Made by a program: the position numbers and the translations under genes
In this document: piece by piece, positions 1 to 7,031 of the stretch
Numbering within the stretch: position 1 is the stretch's first letter
How the letters are laid out: each line of letters begins with the position of its first letter
Source: an uncultured Anaerobiospirillum sp.
GTDB taxonomy: Bacteria > Pseudomonadota > Gammaproteobacteria > Enterobacterales > Succinivibrionaceae
Assembly (NCBI GenBank): GCA_944389785.1
Contig: CALXNP010000008.1
Span: forward strand, 1 to 47,127
Length of the DNA: 47,127 bases
Direction of reading: 5' to 3'
The notes under the pieces: model-generated
The model's database searches: none
The model's input: only the letters and a program-made list of their open reading frames with translations
Told to the model about the DNA's origin: nothing

Positions 1-51
1 CCTTTTTCTTTGCGTCCCTCTTATCAAAGGACCCACACAGATTGTCATGTA

Positions 52-89
52 TCAACTTTTTAAAGAACTGCTTGAGCGTCGTGCTCAAG
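52..89 (-). promoter_or_regulatory. rRNA operon leader with boxB-like hairpin and boxA antitermination site
   Basis: Read on the minus strand, a perfect 7-bp hairpin (CTTGAGC/GCTCAAG, 71-89) is followed by CAGTTCTTTAAAAAG (56-70), close to the rrn boxA TGCTCTTTAACAA, and then by ACAATCTGTGTGGG (33-46), which resembles the sequence after boxA in enterobacterial 16S leaders. This boxB-boxA-boxC order is the NusB/S10 antitermination arrangement of rRNA operons. The 16S gene itself is not in the window; it should begin to the left, on the minus strand. Confidence 0.7.
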
Positions 90-98
90 TGATGGTGT

Positions 99-126
99 AT
101 TATAAAGATTTTTTTAAGCATGTCAA
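99..126 (-). promoter_or_regulatory. sigma-70 promoter of the rRNA operon (P2-like)
   Basis: On the minus strand TTGACA (121-126) and TATAAT (99-104) are perfect consensus hexamers separated by 16 bp. The promoter fires into the rRNA leader immediately downstream. A weaker TTGTGT-15-TATAAG pair at 195-221 on the same strand could be a second, distal promoter. Confidence 0.75.
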
Positions 127-411
127 ACATTTTTTGTAAAATTTCTGTAAAATCTTACAACTATATGATTTTTAAAGATTTTTATTTATTAATACTTATA
201 CATATTTTTAGTTATACACAACTAAACTTTAATAATAATTTAAGATTAGATAACAAATAAAAATAACTTACTTGCTCTTAATAACTTTTAATAATTTTAC
301 TAACTATCTTTGCTATAACAATTAATAACTCAAACTTTATGTAGTATGCTTAATATTACTATTGTGTTAACATACCAAAGTTTCTAAAATTAAACTTTAG
401 GAGTTGTACAA
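127..411. other. gene-free AT-rich spacer
   Basis: No coding region is supported here. The stretch separates the divergent rRNA operon and yfcE, so it must hold the rRNA upstream (UP/Fis-type) region and the yfcE promoter, but no yfcE promoter stands out. A ribosome binding site (TAGGAG, 400-405) sits just before the yfcE ATG. Confidence 0.5.
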
Positions 412-990
412 ATGAGATATATGATATTATCTGACATCCATGGTGGCACTAAAGAAGTTGAGCAAGCTTTAGACTTTTATAATAAATTTAACTGTAATGC
501 TTTAATTTTATTAGGCGATCTTTTAAATCATGGTCCACGTAATAAATTGCCTAATAGTTATGAGCCCCAACAAGTTGTATCCTTATTAAATGCATATAAG
601 CATAATATTATAGCTGTAAGAGGTAATTGTGATAGCGAAGTAGATAGTATGCTCTTTGATTTTCCTATCAATGCACCTTATCAACAGCTCTTTATCAAAA
701 ATAAATATGGTATACAGAAAATTTTTTTGACACATGGACATATCTACAAAATTAAAGAACTTGATGAAATATCACATATTGGTCTTAAAAAAAATGATAT
801 CGTATTATCAGGACATACTCATGTATCAGGAATATTCTACTTAGATAATGGTATTATTAATATAAATCCAGGATCATTAACTTTAGCAAAAGGTGGCACT
901 GCTAATGGTTTTGCGATACTTGATAGTGATGGTATTAGTCTATATGGACTAGATGGGCGTGTAATCGATAAATATTTTTATAAAGCCTAA
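412..990 (+). CDS. yfcE: YfcE/MJ0936-family metallophosphodiesterase
   Basis: This 192-residue protein is a calcineurin-like metallophosphoesterase that binds two metal ions and hydrolyses phosphodiesters; the physiological substrate of YfcE is not settled. The metal-binding motifs are all present in order: D8-x-H10, G35-D36 with H40, G71-N72-C-D74, H108-G-H110 and G134-H135-T-H137. Length and motif spacing agree with YfcE (about 184 residues). It has no signal peptide or membrane segment, so it is cytoplasmic. A TAGGAG ribosome binding site lies 6 nt before the ATG. The next gene, a YhcH-type protein, follows after 19 bp and is probably co-transcribed. Confidence 0.85.
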   Translation: MRYMILSDIHGGTKEVEQALDFYNKFNCNALILLGDLLNHGPRNKLPNSYEPQQVVSLLNAYKHNIIAVRGNCDSEVDSMLFDFPINAPYQQLFIKNKYGIQKIFLTHGHIYKIKELDEISHIGLKKNDIVLSGHTHVSGIFYLDNGIININPGSLTLAKGGTANGFAILDSDGISLYGLDGRVIDKYFYKA

Positions 991-1009
991 TTTTAAAAGG
1001 AGATTTTGT

Positions 1010-1465
1010 ATGCTAGCTACCAATATAAAATTAGCAAAGAAATATAATTACTTATCTGAAAAATTTGTAAAAGCCTATGAATGGCTAGAAGATAATGATC
1101 CAACTAAAATGGATAATGGAAGATATGATATTTGCGAAGGTGTATTTGCTATTGTACAAAGATATACAACCTGCCCTTTTGATGAGATGCCTTTTGAAGC
1201 CCACAATGATTATTTTGATATTCAATATCTTGCTCAAGGTAAAGAAAGTCTAGGTATTTGTCTAAGAGAAGGTCTTGAAATAGAAAAAGAGCAAACAGAT
1301 CTAGATGTAGTTTTATTTAAAACACCAAAATTCTATACACAAGTAAACCTGCAAGCTGGAGACTTTGTATGCATTCCACCTGAGGAAGCTCACCAACCTC
1401 GTGTTCAATATCAAAAACAAGAGGATGATGTAGTTAAAGTTGTAATTAAAGTAAGTGTAAAATAA
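1010..1465 (+). CDS. YhcH/YjgK/YiaL family protein (DUF386), possible sugar anomerase
   Basis: The 151-residue product has the family pattern E63-A-H65-x(4)-D70-I-Q72-Y and the C-terminal P-P-E-E-A-H128-Q-P motif, which form the metal-binding pocket of this cupin-like family. Members include EbgC (beta subunit of evolved beta-galactosidase), YiaL and YhcH, the last tied to sialic acid use as an anomerase. No sialic acid or EbgA gene is nearby, so the substrate cannot be named. A clear AAAGGAG ribosome binding site lies before the ATG, and the gene is likely the second of a two-gene operon with the YfcE-type phosphodiesterase. Confidence 0.8.
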   Translation: MLATNIKLAKKYNYLSEKFVKAYEWLEDNDPTKMDNGRYDICEGVFAIVQRYTTCPFDEMPFEAHNDYFDIQYLAQGKESLGICLREGLEIEKEQTDLDVVLFKTPKFYTQVNLQAGDFVCIPPEEAHQPRVQYQKQEDDVVKVVIKVSVK

Positions 1466-1561
1466 ACAACTTACAAGTAATAATAGTCTTACTATGTTAA
1501 ACAACTAAATAGTTAAAGTTAGTGTTAAACTAACTTTAACTGAAGTTCTGTGCGCCTAATC

Positions 1562-1831
1562 CTACTGTAAAGTTGCTTGTTTTTCTAATAGTACTTTACA
1601 CTCTTTAACAAAGTTAGTAATAGCTTCTAGTTGAGCTTCATTATGAGCTTCCACCTTTTTAATATGATCTGATATTTTCTTCATATAAGCTTCATCAGTA
1701 CATATATATATACTTGGGGTAGGTAAAATAATAATAGCAGATGGCTCTTGTACTGTTTCTTGAGCTTGACTTATAGTATTAAAACCTAATAACAACCACA
1801 AACTACCAACTAAAAATATCTTTTTAAACAT
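1562..1831 (-). CDS. small secreted or periplasmic protein of unknown function
   Basis: This 89-residue ORF starts with a lysine pair and a hydrophobic stretch (residues 5-18) followed by S-Q-A, a plausible signal peptidase I site near residue 23. The mature part would be about 66 residues, with two cysteines (near 43 and 78) and a charged, helix-prone C-terminal half. A CAGGGAG ribosome binding site sits upstream of the ATG on the minus strand, which favours a real gene. I do not recognise a family. It is convergent to the preceding gene, with no clear terminator between them. Confidence 0.55.
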   Translation of the reverse strand: MFKKIFLVGSLWLLLGFNTISQAQETVQEPSAIIILPTPSIYICTDEAYMKKISDHIKKVEAHNEAQLEAITNFVKECKVLLEKQATLQ

Positions 1832-2004
1832 ATTAAAAACTCCCTGCTAGATACAAATTTGATTTAATTGATTGTAATTATATATAGTATATTTAGCAAG
1901 AGCCTAATTTTTATATTTATCAAATATATATTTGATTAATAAAGATATAATTTTTAATAAAAATAAGTTAACTGTGATTTAAAAACTAAAAAATTTAATA
2001 TATA

Positions 2005-2013
2005 CCTTATAAA
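2005..2013. repeat. left 9-bp target-site duplication of MITE 2014-2278
   Basis: CCTTATAAA occurs exactly next to the left inverted repeat and again exactly next to the right one (2279-2287), as expected for a 9-bp target duplication. Confidence 0.8.
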
Positions 2014-2278
2014 TATGGGCTATAAGTAAAATATGTATAAGATCACATTTTTAATTTAAAAGTTCAGCAGTATATAAAGCTTTTTAAAATATCTCTTTGA
2101 TAAATATCATAATAGTGTAAAAAATGACTTATGAGGAAGTAAGCTATGTCCAAATTTATTACAAAACAAGAGCTGCTAGATAAGATAGGCATAAATATAT
2201 TAGCCTTTGTAATTTATAAGATACTTAGCAATCATCTAGAATAATGTGATCTTAAACAGGTTTTATTTATAGCCCATA
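2014..2278. mobile_element. 265-bp MITE with ~37-bp terminal inverted repeats and 9-bp target duplication
   Basis: The ends 2014-2050 and 2242-2278 (reverse complement) agree at all but four of about 36 positions; both begin TATGGGCTATAA and carry AAGATCACATT about 26 bp in. Exact 9-bp direct repeats flank the element. It holds no full transposase, only a 32-codon ORF, so it is non-autonomous. The 9-bp duplication and DDE-like end layout suggest mobilisation by an IS4-superfamily transposase; that assignment is inference. It sits between the small secreted protein gene and the MFS gene and may alter the MFS promoter. Confidence 0.85.
2146..2244 (+). pseudogene. 32-residue ORF inside the MITE, possible fused transposase termini
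   Basis: An ATG preceded by GAGGAAG opens a 32-codon frame (starting MSKFITKQELLDKIG, ending in AFVIYKILSNHLE) that fills most of the MITE and stops just inside the right inverted repeat. The C-terminal half resembles the short hydrophobic helix that closes many IS4/IS1634-type transposases (pattern ALxIYxxLExxL). I infer that the MITE arose by an internal deletion that joined the start of a transposase gene to its end. Whether the peptide is made is unknown. Confidence 0.4.
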
Positions 2279-2287
2279 CCTTATAAA
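2279..2287. repeat. right 9-bp target-site duplication of MITE 2014-2278
   Basis: Second exact copy of CCTTATAAA, directly after the right inverted repeat. Confidence 0.8.
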
Positions 2288-2409
2288 CAATAATAAATAT
2301 TATATATTGTTACTATCAATTTGTTGTATTAGTATCTACATATTAACAAAGACGTTAACAAAACTATGTTTATTTAATAAATTCTATTGCATTAATATAA
2401 GGCTTGATT

Positions 2410-3786
2410 ATGCAAAACTCTATCTTTTTGTTAATTTCTGTATGTATTACAGCATTTATGAGTCCTTTTATAGGACAAACGCTAAGTGTAGCTGTAGATA
2501 GTATTGCCACTGATTTAAAAGTTCAGCCACAAATGATTACCAGCGTAATTAGTGCCTTTATGATCGCCTCTGCTTCATTTTTACTTCCTGCCTCAGCTAT
2601 TGCTAATAAATTTGGCATAAAAACAACTTATGCCATAGGTTCTATACTTGTTAGTATAATTAGCATTGCTGTAGCTTATAGTCCAAATTTTATCTTTTTA
2701 ATAATAACTAGAGCTTTACAGGGTATTGCCTATGGCCTTATTTTTAGTACATCTATGGCTTTACTAATAAATAATGTCGCTAAAGATAAAAAAGGATTTT
2801 ATATTGGTATTAATGTAGCTTTTGTCTATCTTGGATTAATGCTCTCTCCTTTATTAGGAGGATTTATTACAGATTATTTAGGTTGGCGTTATGTGTTTTA
2901 TTTTGGAACAATAATGCAGCTTATAAGTTTTATTTGTGTATTAAAAACAAAACAAGATAAAGCTGTAAGTGATAATTTTCCTATTTTTCAAGTTATTTTA
3001 GCATTTTTAGGCTTATCTATTAGTTTAATTTCATTAACAAAACTAAAAGATTCTGTTTACTTTTCAATCTTGCTGATAATAGGTTTAGTTTTCTTAATTA
3101 TATTTGTCATTAAAGAAAAAAACAGTAAAACTCCTTTATTACCTTTATTAGATTTAATTAATAATAATTCTTTAAGATATGAGCTTTACTCTTCTTTTTG
3201 TAATTATATAGCTACATGTGCCATTACATTACTTTTATCAATGCATTTACAGATACTTCAAGGGTATAGTGCTAGTAGCACAGGTACAATTTTATGTACA
3301 CAACCTATATTTATGATTATTTTTTCAATACTATCAGGAAAATTATGTACTCAAATAAATGCACATATTATGATAGTTATTGGAAGTCTACTCACTACTA
3401 TAGCTTTAGTACTTTTTAGTTTACTAACAATAAAGAGTAGTGTTTATACTGTAATAGTAATTCAAATAATATCTGGTATTGGTTTTGGACTATATGGCTC
3501 TGCTAATACACATGTGATAATGAGTAGCGTTTTACCTGAAAAATACTCTGTAGTTTCAGCCTTACATGCCATTACAAGAAGTGTTGGTATGGCTACAGGT
3601 ATAGCTTTTTTAAGTTTAATCTTTGTATATTTTATAAATACACAAGCAGGTAATCCTATATATAATAATGAGCTTAGTTACAGTTTATTTGTAGCCTATA
3701 TATTTTCTGCCATTGTTTCATTATTTGGTTTTATTTTTAGTTTCCTTTCTTATTTGCAACAAAATAAAAATAAACTTTATAGTTAA
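2410..3786 (+). CDS. MFS transporter, DHA2 (14-TMS drug:H+ antiporter) type
   Basis: The 458-residue product is almost entirely hydrophobic with about 14 predicted membrane helices, as in EmrB/QacA-type proton-driven exporters. The stretch around residues 137-160 has the antiporter motif C pattern (G-x(4)-P-L-L-G-G) followed by DYLGWRYVF, typical of the DHA2 group. The ATG at 2410 is chosen because AAGG lies 7 nt upstream; an in-frame TTG six bases earlier is less likely. It stands alone without a membrane fusion partner, so it probably exports a small amphipathic compound across the inner membrane only. The substrate cannot be deduced. Confidence 0.8.
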   Translation: MQNSIFLLISVCITAFMSPFIGQTLSVAVDSIATDLKVQPQMITSVISAFMIASASFLLPASAIANKFGIKTTYAIGSILVSIISIAVAYSPNFIFLIITRALQGIAYGLIFSTSMALLINNVAKDKKGFYIGINVAFVYLGLMLSPLLGGFITDYLGWRYVFYFGTIMQLISFICVLKTKQDKAVSDNFPIFQVILAFLGLSISLISLTKLKDSVYFSILLIIGLVFLIIFVIKEKNSKTPLLPLLDLINNNSLRYELYSSFCNYIATCAITLLLSMHLQILQGYSASSTGTILCTQPIFMIIFSILSGKLCTQINAHIMIVIGSLLTTIALVLFSLLTIKSSVYTVIVIQIISGIGFGLYGSANTHVIMSSVLPEKYSVVSALHAITRSVGMATGIAFLSLIFVYFINTQAGNPIYNNELSYSLFVAYIFSAIVSLFGFIFSFLSYLQQNKNKLYS

Positions 3787-4150
3787 GTTTTAGCTATGTT
3801 TTAAACATCTTATTATTATTATCTTTTTATATATAAATAAAAAGATACACTAGTTACGATCAAAGGTGTAAAATAATTGTTATACAGATTAAAAGCTAAA
3901 TTATTGCTTAAAGCTGATGATAGTGTTAGTCTTAACATAATCAAACTAAAATTTAAAAATGTTCTTATATAAAGGCATTTTTAATAATTGCTATGTTAAA
4001 GCTATTATGTAGATAACTTAAATTAATCGTATTAAAATAGGAGATTAGCAAGGTAAAAAGCTAATTATATTCAAAAACTTTTGGATAAATTTATTAATCT
4101 ATCAAAAAGTATTTAACATATATTAATATTTAAATAAGTAGGTAAAAGAT
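3787..4150. other. gene-free AT-rich spacer
   Basis: No coding region is supported. An 11-bp AT-only hairpin at 3820-3847 follows the MFS gene but lacks G/C pairs and a T-tract, so it is at best a weak terminator. The stretch presumably also contains the promoter of the TRAP-type binding protein gene, which I could not pin down. Confidence 0.4.
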
Positions 4151-5185
4151 ATGTATACTTTGAAGTATTTAGCAGCCTTTAGCTTAATTGGAGCTATACT
4201 CTTAGGGGCTTGTAACAAAAGTAGCAATACAAATACAACTGCAGTACATAACACACAAAATCCAATAACTTTAAAGCTAGGCTATGAAAATGCAGTAGGA
4301 GATCCTTTTGATCAAGGATGTCGTAAATGGAAAGAATTAGTGGAAAAAGAAAGTAATGGAGCAATTATTATAGAGCTATACCCTAATTCAACTCTAGGTA
4401 GCAAAAAAGACATTATGGATAGAATGATGAACAATGAAAATGTAGCTACCTTAACTGATGGTGCTTTTTTAGCTGATTATGGTGCTAAGGATCTTGGCAT
4501 TATCTTTGCTCCTTACTTATTTTATTCATGGGAGCAAGCTTTTAGACTTAATGGTAGTCAATGGTTCTTAAAAGAGCGTAATAAACTAGCTCAAAATACT
4601 AACATTTACCTATTGTCATCAAATTGGCGTTATGGCAGAAGACATATTTTAAGTACTGAACCTTTACAAGAGATTGATGATTTTCAAAATATTGTTATGC
4701 GTGTACCTAATAACAAAATACAAGAGATATCTTTTAACTTATTAGGAGCAAAAACAGTACGTATGCCTCTTGAACAAGTTAATCAAGCTCTTAAAGATGG
4801 AACTATAAATGCTGTAGAGAATCCTCTTCCTGTAATATATTATTCAAAACTTTATGAAAATGCAAAATATCTATTACTTGATTCACATATTTACAATGTA
4901 ACTAATATATCTATACCATACAAATTTTTTAATAGTCTTACTAAAGAGCAACAAACTATTTTAAAAAATACTTGTGATGAAGCAGGCGATTATCAAAATA
5001 GTTTGCGTGAAAAATTAGATGAAAAACTACTTGCTATGTTGAAAGAAGAAGGAGTGAAAGTATCTCTTCCATCACCAGAACTTAAAAAAGATCTTATTAA
5101 TCTATCTAGTGTTATATTTACAGTACCAGAATATAGCCATTGGAAAACTCTACTAAAGGATAATGTAGAAGAGTCTATGTACTAA
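4151..5185 (+). CDS. TRAP transporter DctP-type substrate-binding lipoprotein (orphan)
   Basis: The 344-residue product begins with a lipoprotein signal (lipobox L-L-G-A-C, C21) and continues as a DctP-family solute receptor. Family marks are the conserved Arg (R184 in IVMRVPNN), which binds the substrate carboxylate, and the following L-G-A-x(3)-R-M-P-x(3)-V-x-Q-A-L-K-D-G-T stretch (198-217). TRAP receptors bind C4-dicarboxylates, sialic acid, sulfonates or other organic acids in the periplasm and deliver them to DctQ/DctM membrane subunits. No dctQ or dctM gene is near, so it must work with a membrane pair elsewhere or serve as a sensor or scavenging receptor. A lipid anchor is less usual for Gram-negative TRAP receptors. 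Confidence 0.85.
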   Translation: MYTLKYLAAFSLIGAILLGACNKSSNTNTTAVHNTQNPITLKLGYENAVGDPFDQGCRKWKELVEKESNGAIIIELYPNSTLGSKKDIMDRMMNNENVATLTDGAFLADYGAKDLGIIFAPYLFYSWEQAFRLNGSQWFLKERNKLAQNTNIYLLSSNWRYGRRHILSTEPLQEIDDFQNIVMRVPNNKIQEISFNLLGAKTVRMPLEQVNQALKDGTINAVENPLPVIYYSKLYENAKYLLLDSHIYNVTNISIPYKFFNSLTKEQQTILKNTCDEAGDYQNSLREKLDEKLLAMLKEEGVKVSLPSPELKKDLINLSSVIFTVPEYSHWKTLLKDNVEESMY

Positions 5186-5226
5186 GTATTAGTATTCTAT
5201 ACTAGATCTTGTTATAATCAATTTCA

Positions 5227-5259
5227 AAATCCTCAATTATTAAATTGGGGATTTATTTT
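5227..5259 (+). terminator. rho-independent terminator after the TRAP receptor gene
   Basis: A 12-bp stem (5227-5238 with 5243-5254, one G-U pair, loop ATTA) is followed by ATTTT. It lies 40 bp after the stop codon of the binding protein gene and before the convergent tRNA cluster. Confidence 0.75.
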
Positions 5260-5342
5260 AAATAACTTAAGCCTATTTACAATAAGCACAGAAATTCTAT
5301 TTATTAAAGACTAAAGATAAAATAATGACAAACAATATAAGA

Positions 5343-5419
5343 TGGTAGCTACGACGGGGATCGAACCTGTGACCTCGGCATTATGAGTGCCGCGCTCTGA
5401 CCAACTGAGCTACGTAGCC
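5343..5419 (-). tRNA. tRNA-Met (CAT), elongator type
   Basis: A full 77-nt cloverleaf with encoded CCA. The anticodon loop reads CTCATAA, the T arm GGTTCGATCC, and the acceptor stem starts GGCTACG as in E. coli elongator tRNA-Met, with a terminal G-U pair. It is transcribed after the tRNA-Gln to its right. Confidence 0.95.
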
Positions 5420-5431
5420 ACTTTATTAATA

Positions 5432-5507
5432 TGGCAGGGGTACCTGGGCTCGAACCAGGGAAATGACGGGATCAAAACCCGTTGCCTTACCACTTGGCTA
5501 TACCCCT
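5432..5507 (-). tRNA. tRNA-Gln (TTG)
   Basis: A 76-nt cloverleaf with encoded CCA and anticodon TTG in the loop TTTTGAT. It is the first gene of the Gln-Met transcript, 12 bp upstream of tRNA-Met. The near-identical gene at 6568-6643 differs by one T-arm base pair position. Confidence 0.95.
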
Positions 5508-5552
5508 AAAGAGTAGACCTAAAATAACCTTTAAGTCATTTGATGAGTGCAT

Positions 5553-5580
5553 ATTATATAGATTATTTTATATATGTCAA
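5553..5580 (-). promoter_or_regulatory. promoter of the tRNA-Gln-Met unit
   Basis: On the minus strand, perfect TTGACA (5575-5580) and TATAAT (5553-5558) hexamers are spaced by 16 bp, 45 bp upstream of tRNA-Gln. The MITE at 5600-5820 with its duplication begins only 10 bp upstream of the -35 hexamer. Confidence 0.8.
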
Positions 5581-5590
5581 CAAATTATTA

Positions 5591-5599
5591 AAATTTTTT
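5591..5599. repeat. left 9-bp target-site duplication of MITE 5600-5820
   Basis: AAATTTTTT flanks the left end and is repeated exactly at 5821-5829 beside the right end. The word is low-complexity, but its position and length match the duplication seen for the MITE at 2014-2278. Confidence 0.65.
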
Positions 5600-5820
5600 T
5601 AAGGCAGACCGATCATCATGACTTGATCACAGTTTTTACTAACTTAATATAAGATATACTTCTTTGGTATTATTTTGTTTTAAAAAGTTAATTCAATTTA
5701 TTATATTTATTTCAAATAAATATAGCGATATATCTAATTTTTAATAAAAAACTGCTTATTGAAAATCAATTTCTATCAGTCCTAAAAATGTGATCCAGTC
5801 GATATGGTCGGTTTGCCGTA
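5600..5820. mobile_element. 221-bp MITE with ~38-bp terminal inverted repeats and 9-bp target duplication
   Basis: The left end (TAAGGCAGACCGA, 12 variable bases, GATCACA, then T-rich) matches the reverse complement of the right end (TACGGCAAACCGA, 12 bases, GATCACA, then T-rich) without gaps. A third copy of this terminus begins at 47051. Nine-base direct repeats flank the element. There is no ORF of note; the middle has a perfect 11-bp palindrome arm pair at 5702-5724. It lies between the two tRNA clusters, immediately upstream of the tRNA-Gln-Met promoter. Confidence 0.8.
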
Positions 5821-5829
5821 AAATTTTTT

Positions 5830-6380
5830 ATATTTTATACAATAAATAATTGTTTTTTATTAAAAAATATCATTTATTATAGTTAATTTAGACTAAAGTC
5901 TACATTATAAATAGATATAAATTTTTATTCTCTAATTAAATTAGCAGTATATCATCCATATATATAAAGTTTATCTAACCATATTTTTACAAATTATTTT
6001 TCCTTTTTAAAGATCTTATTAAAAATCTTCAGTTAAAATTACAATAATATTTGGTATTAAAAATTTAAAATGAAAATATTCACCAAAATAAACTTTAAAG
6101 TGTTTTATTCAAAAATTATCTACTTTTAATGAAGAAATAAACTAAACCTTATTATAATTTTTCATATAATTACATTACATTGATATTCTCTATTTTAACT
6201 TTTATAAGTGCCAATACACTAATATCAAGAATATCTAACAAAAACTTTGTATAAATATCAATGTAAGTTTTAACAAATTGATCAGCTAGTTGATAAAAAC
6301 CTTATTGAAATCAAATAAAAAAAGATAATTACAACTATTCTACAAAAAATATATTAAATAAAGGTGTTAAAATCAAGAAT
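5830..6380. other. gene-free AT-rich spacer between the tRNA clusters
   Basis: No coding region or RNA gene is visible. A 13-bp perfect inverted repeat (6175-6187 with 6254-6266) encloses 66 bp but has no further element-like features. The stretch lies downstream of the second tRNA cluster and upstream of the MITE-marked first one. Confidence 0.4.
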
Positions 6381-6457
6381 TGGTAGCTACGACGGGGATC
6401 GAACCTGTGACCTCGGCATTATGAGTGCCGCGCTCTAACCGACTGAGCTACGTAGCC
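6381..6457 (-). tRNA. tRNA-Met (CAT), elongator type, second copy
   Basis: A 77-nt cloverleaf with CCA, differing from the copy at 5343-5419 only in two D-arm positions. It is last in the Gln-Gln-Met transcript. Confidence 0.95.
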
Positions 6458-6475
6458 ACTAAAATATGCTCAAGC

Positions 6476-6551
6476 TGGCTGGGGTACAAGGATTCGAACC
6501 TTGGAAATGGCGGAATCAGAATCCGCTGCCTTACCGCTTGGCTATACCCCA
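6476..6551 (-). tRNA. tRNA-Gln (CTG)
   Basis: A 76-nt cloverleaf with CCA; the anticodon loop reads TTCTGAT, giving anticodon CTG for CAG codons. It lies between tRNA-Gln(TTG) and tRNA-Met in the same unit. Confidence 0.95.
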
Positions 6552-6567
6552 ACTTATCCTATACAAG

Positions 6568-6643
6568 TGGCAGGGGTACCTGGACTCGAACCAGGGAAAT
6601 GACGGGATCAAAACCCGTTGCCTTACCACTTGGCTATACCCCT
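6568..6643 (-). tRNA. tRNA-Gln (TTG), second copy
   Basis: A 76-nt cloverleaf with CCA and anticodon TTG, first gene of the Gln(TTG)-Gln(CTG)-Met transcript. This Gln/Met group next to miaB matches the E. coli location of the glnX-glnV-metU-glnW-glnU-leuW-metT cluster. Confidence 0.95.
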
Positions 6644-6682
6644 ACTTGCATACAAATAAGTTGTTTAGGACAACGAGGAGGT

Positions 6683-6710
6683 ATTATAAAGTAACAAAAT
6701 ATTAAGTCAA
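6683..6710 (-). promoter_or_regulatory. promoter of the tRNA-Gln-Gln-Met unit
   Basis: On the minus strand TTGACT (6705-6710) and TATAAT (6683-6688) are 16 bp apart, 39 bp upstream of the first tRNA. This copy of the cluster has no MITE next to its promoter. Confidence 0.8.
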
Positions 6711-7031
6711 TATTTTTTTTTAAATTTTATTAAAATCTTAACTAACATATTGATATTTAAAAATTTATTATATGTAAATTTATGTTGTATTTATATTTAT
6801 AGCTATTAATAAAAATTAAAGCCTTCTTATGCACTATAACAAAGTAATACTATAGCTTGCTAAATCAATCATGGTAAGAGATTTATAGGTAGTGTTATAA
6901 TAATAGCAAGCAAGATAAATAGACTAAAGTTTACTTAATTAACAAAAACATTACTATCCAAAAAGTCTATTTAACTTAAAATTAATATATAAAATAAAAT
7001 TTGTTAATCATTTAATACATTAGGACAACAT
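6711..7031. other. gene-free AT-rich spacer upstream of a lipoprotein gene
   Basis: No gene is supported. It separates the leftward tRNA promoter from the rightward lipoprotein gene, whose ribosome binding site (TAGGA, 7020-7024) lies just before its ATG. Confidence 0.4.

Noticed and set aside
2307..2501. 64-residue ORF before the MFS gene
   Set aside because: It overlaps the MFS start in another frame, has no ribosome binding site and is mostly translated AT-rich spacer.
3820..3847. 11-bp AT-only hairpin after the MFS gene as a terminator
   Set aside because: It has only one G/C pair near the base and no T-tract; kept only as a remark in the spacer entry.
6175..6266. 13-bp perfect inverted repeat enclosing 66 bp, considered as a third MITE
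   Set aside because: There is no target duplication, no GATCACA inner word and no repeat copy elsewhere; in DNA this AT-rich one such pair per window is expected by chance.
6425..6705. Two overlapping ORFs of 89 and 79 residues on the plus strand
   Set aside because: They run antisense through three tRNA genes, and their repeated peptide words come from the repeated tRNA sequence.
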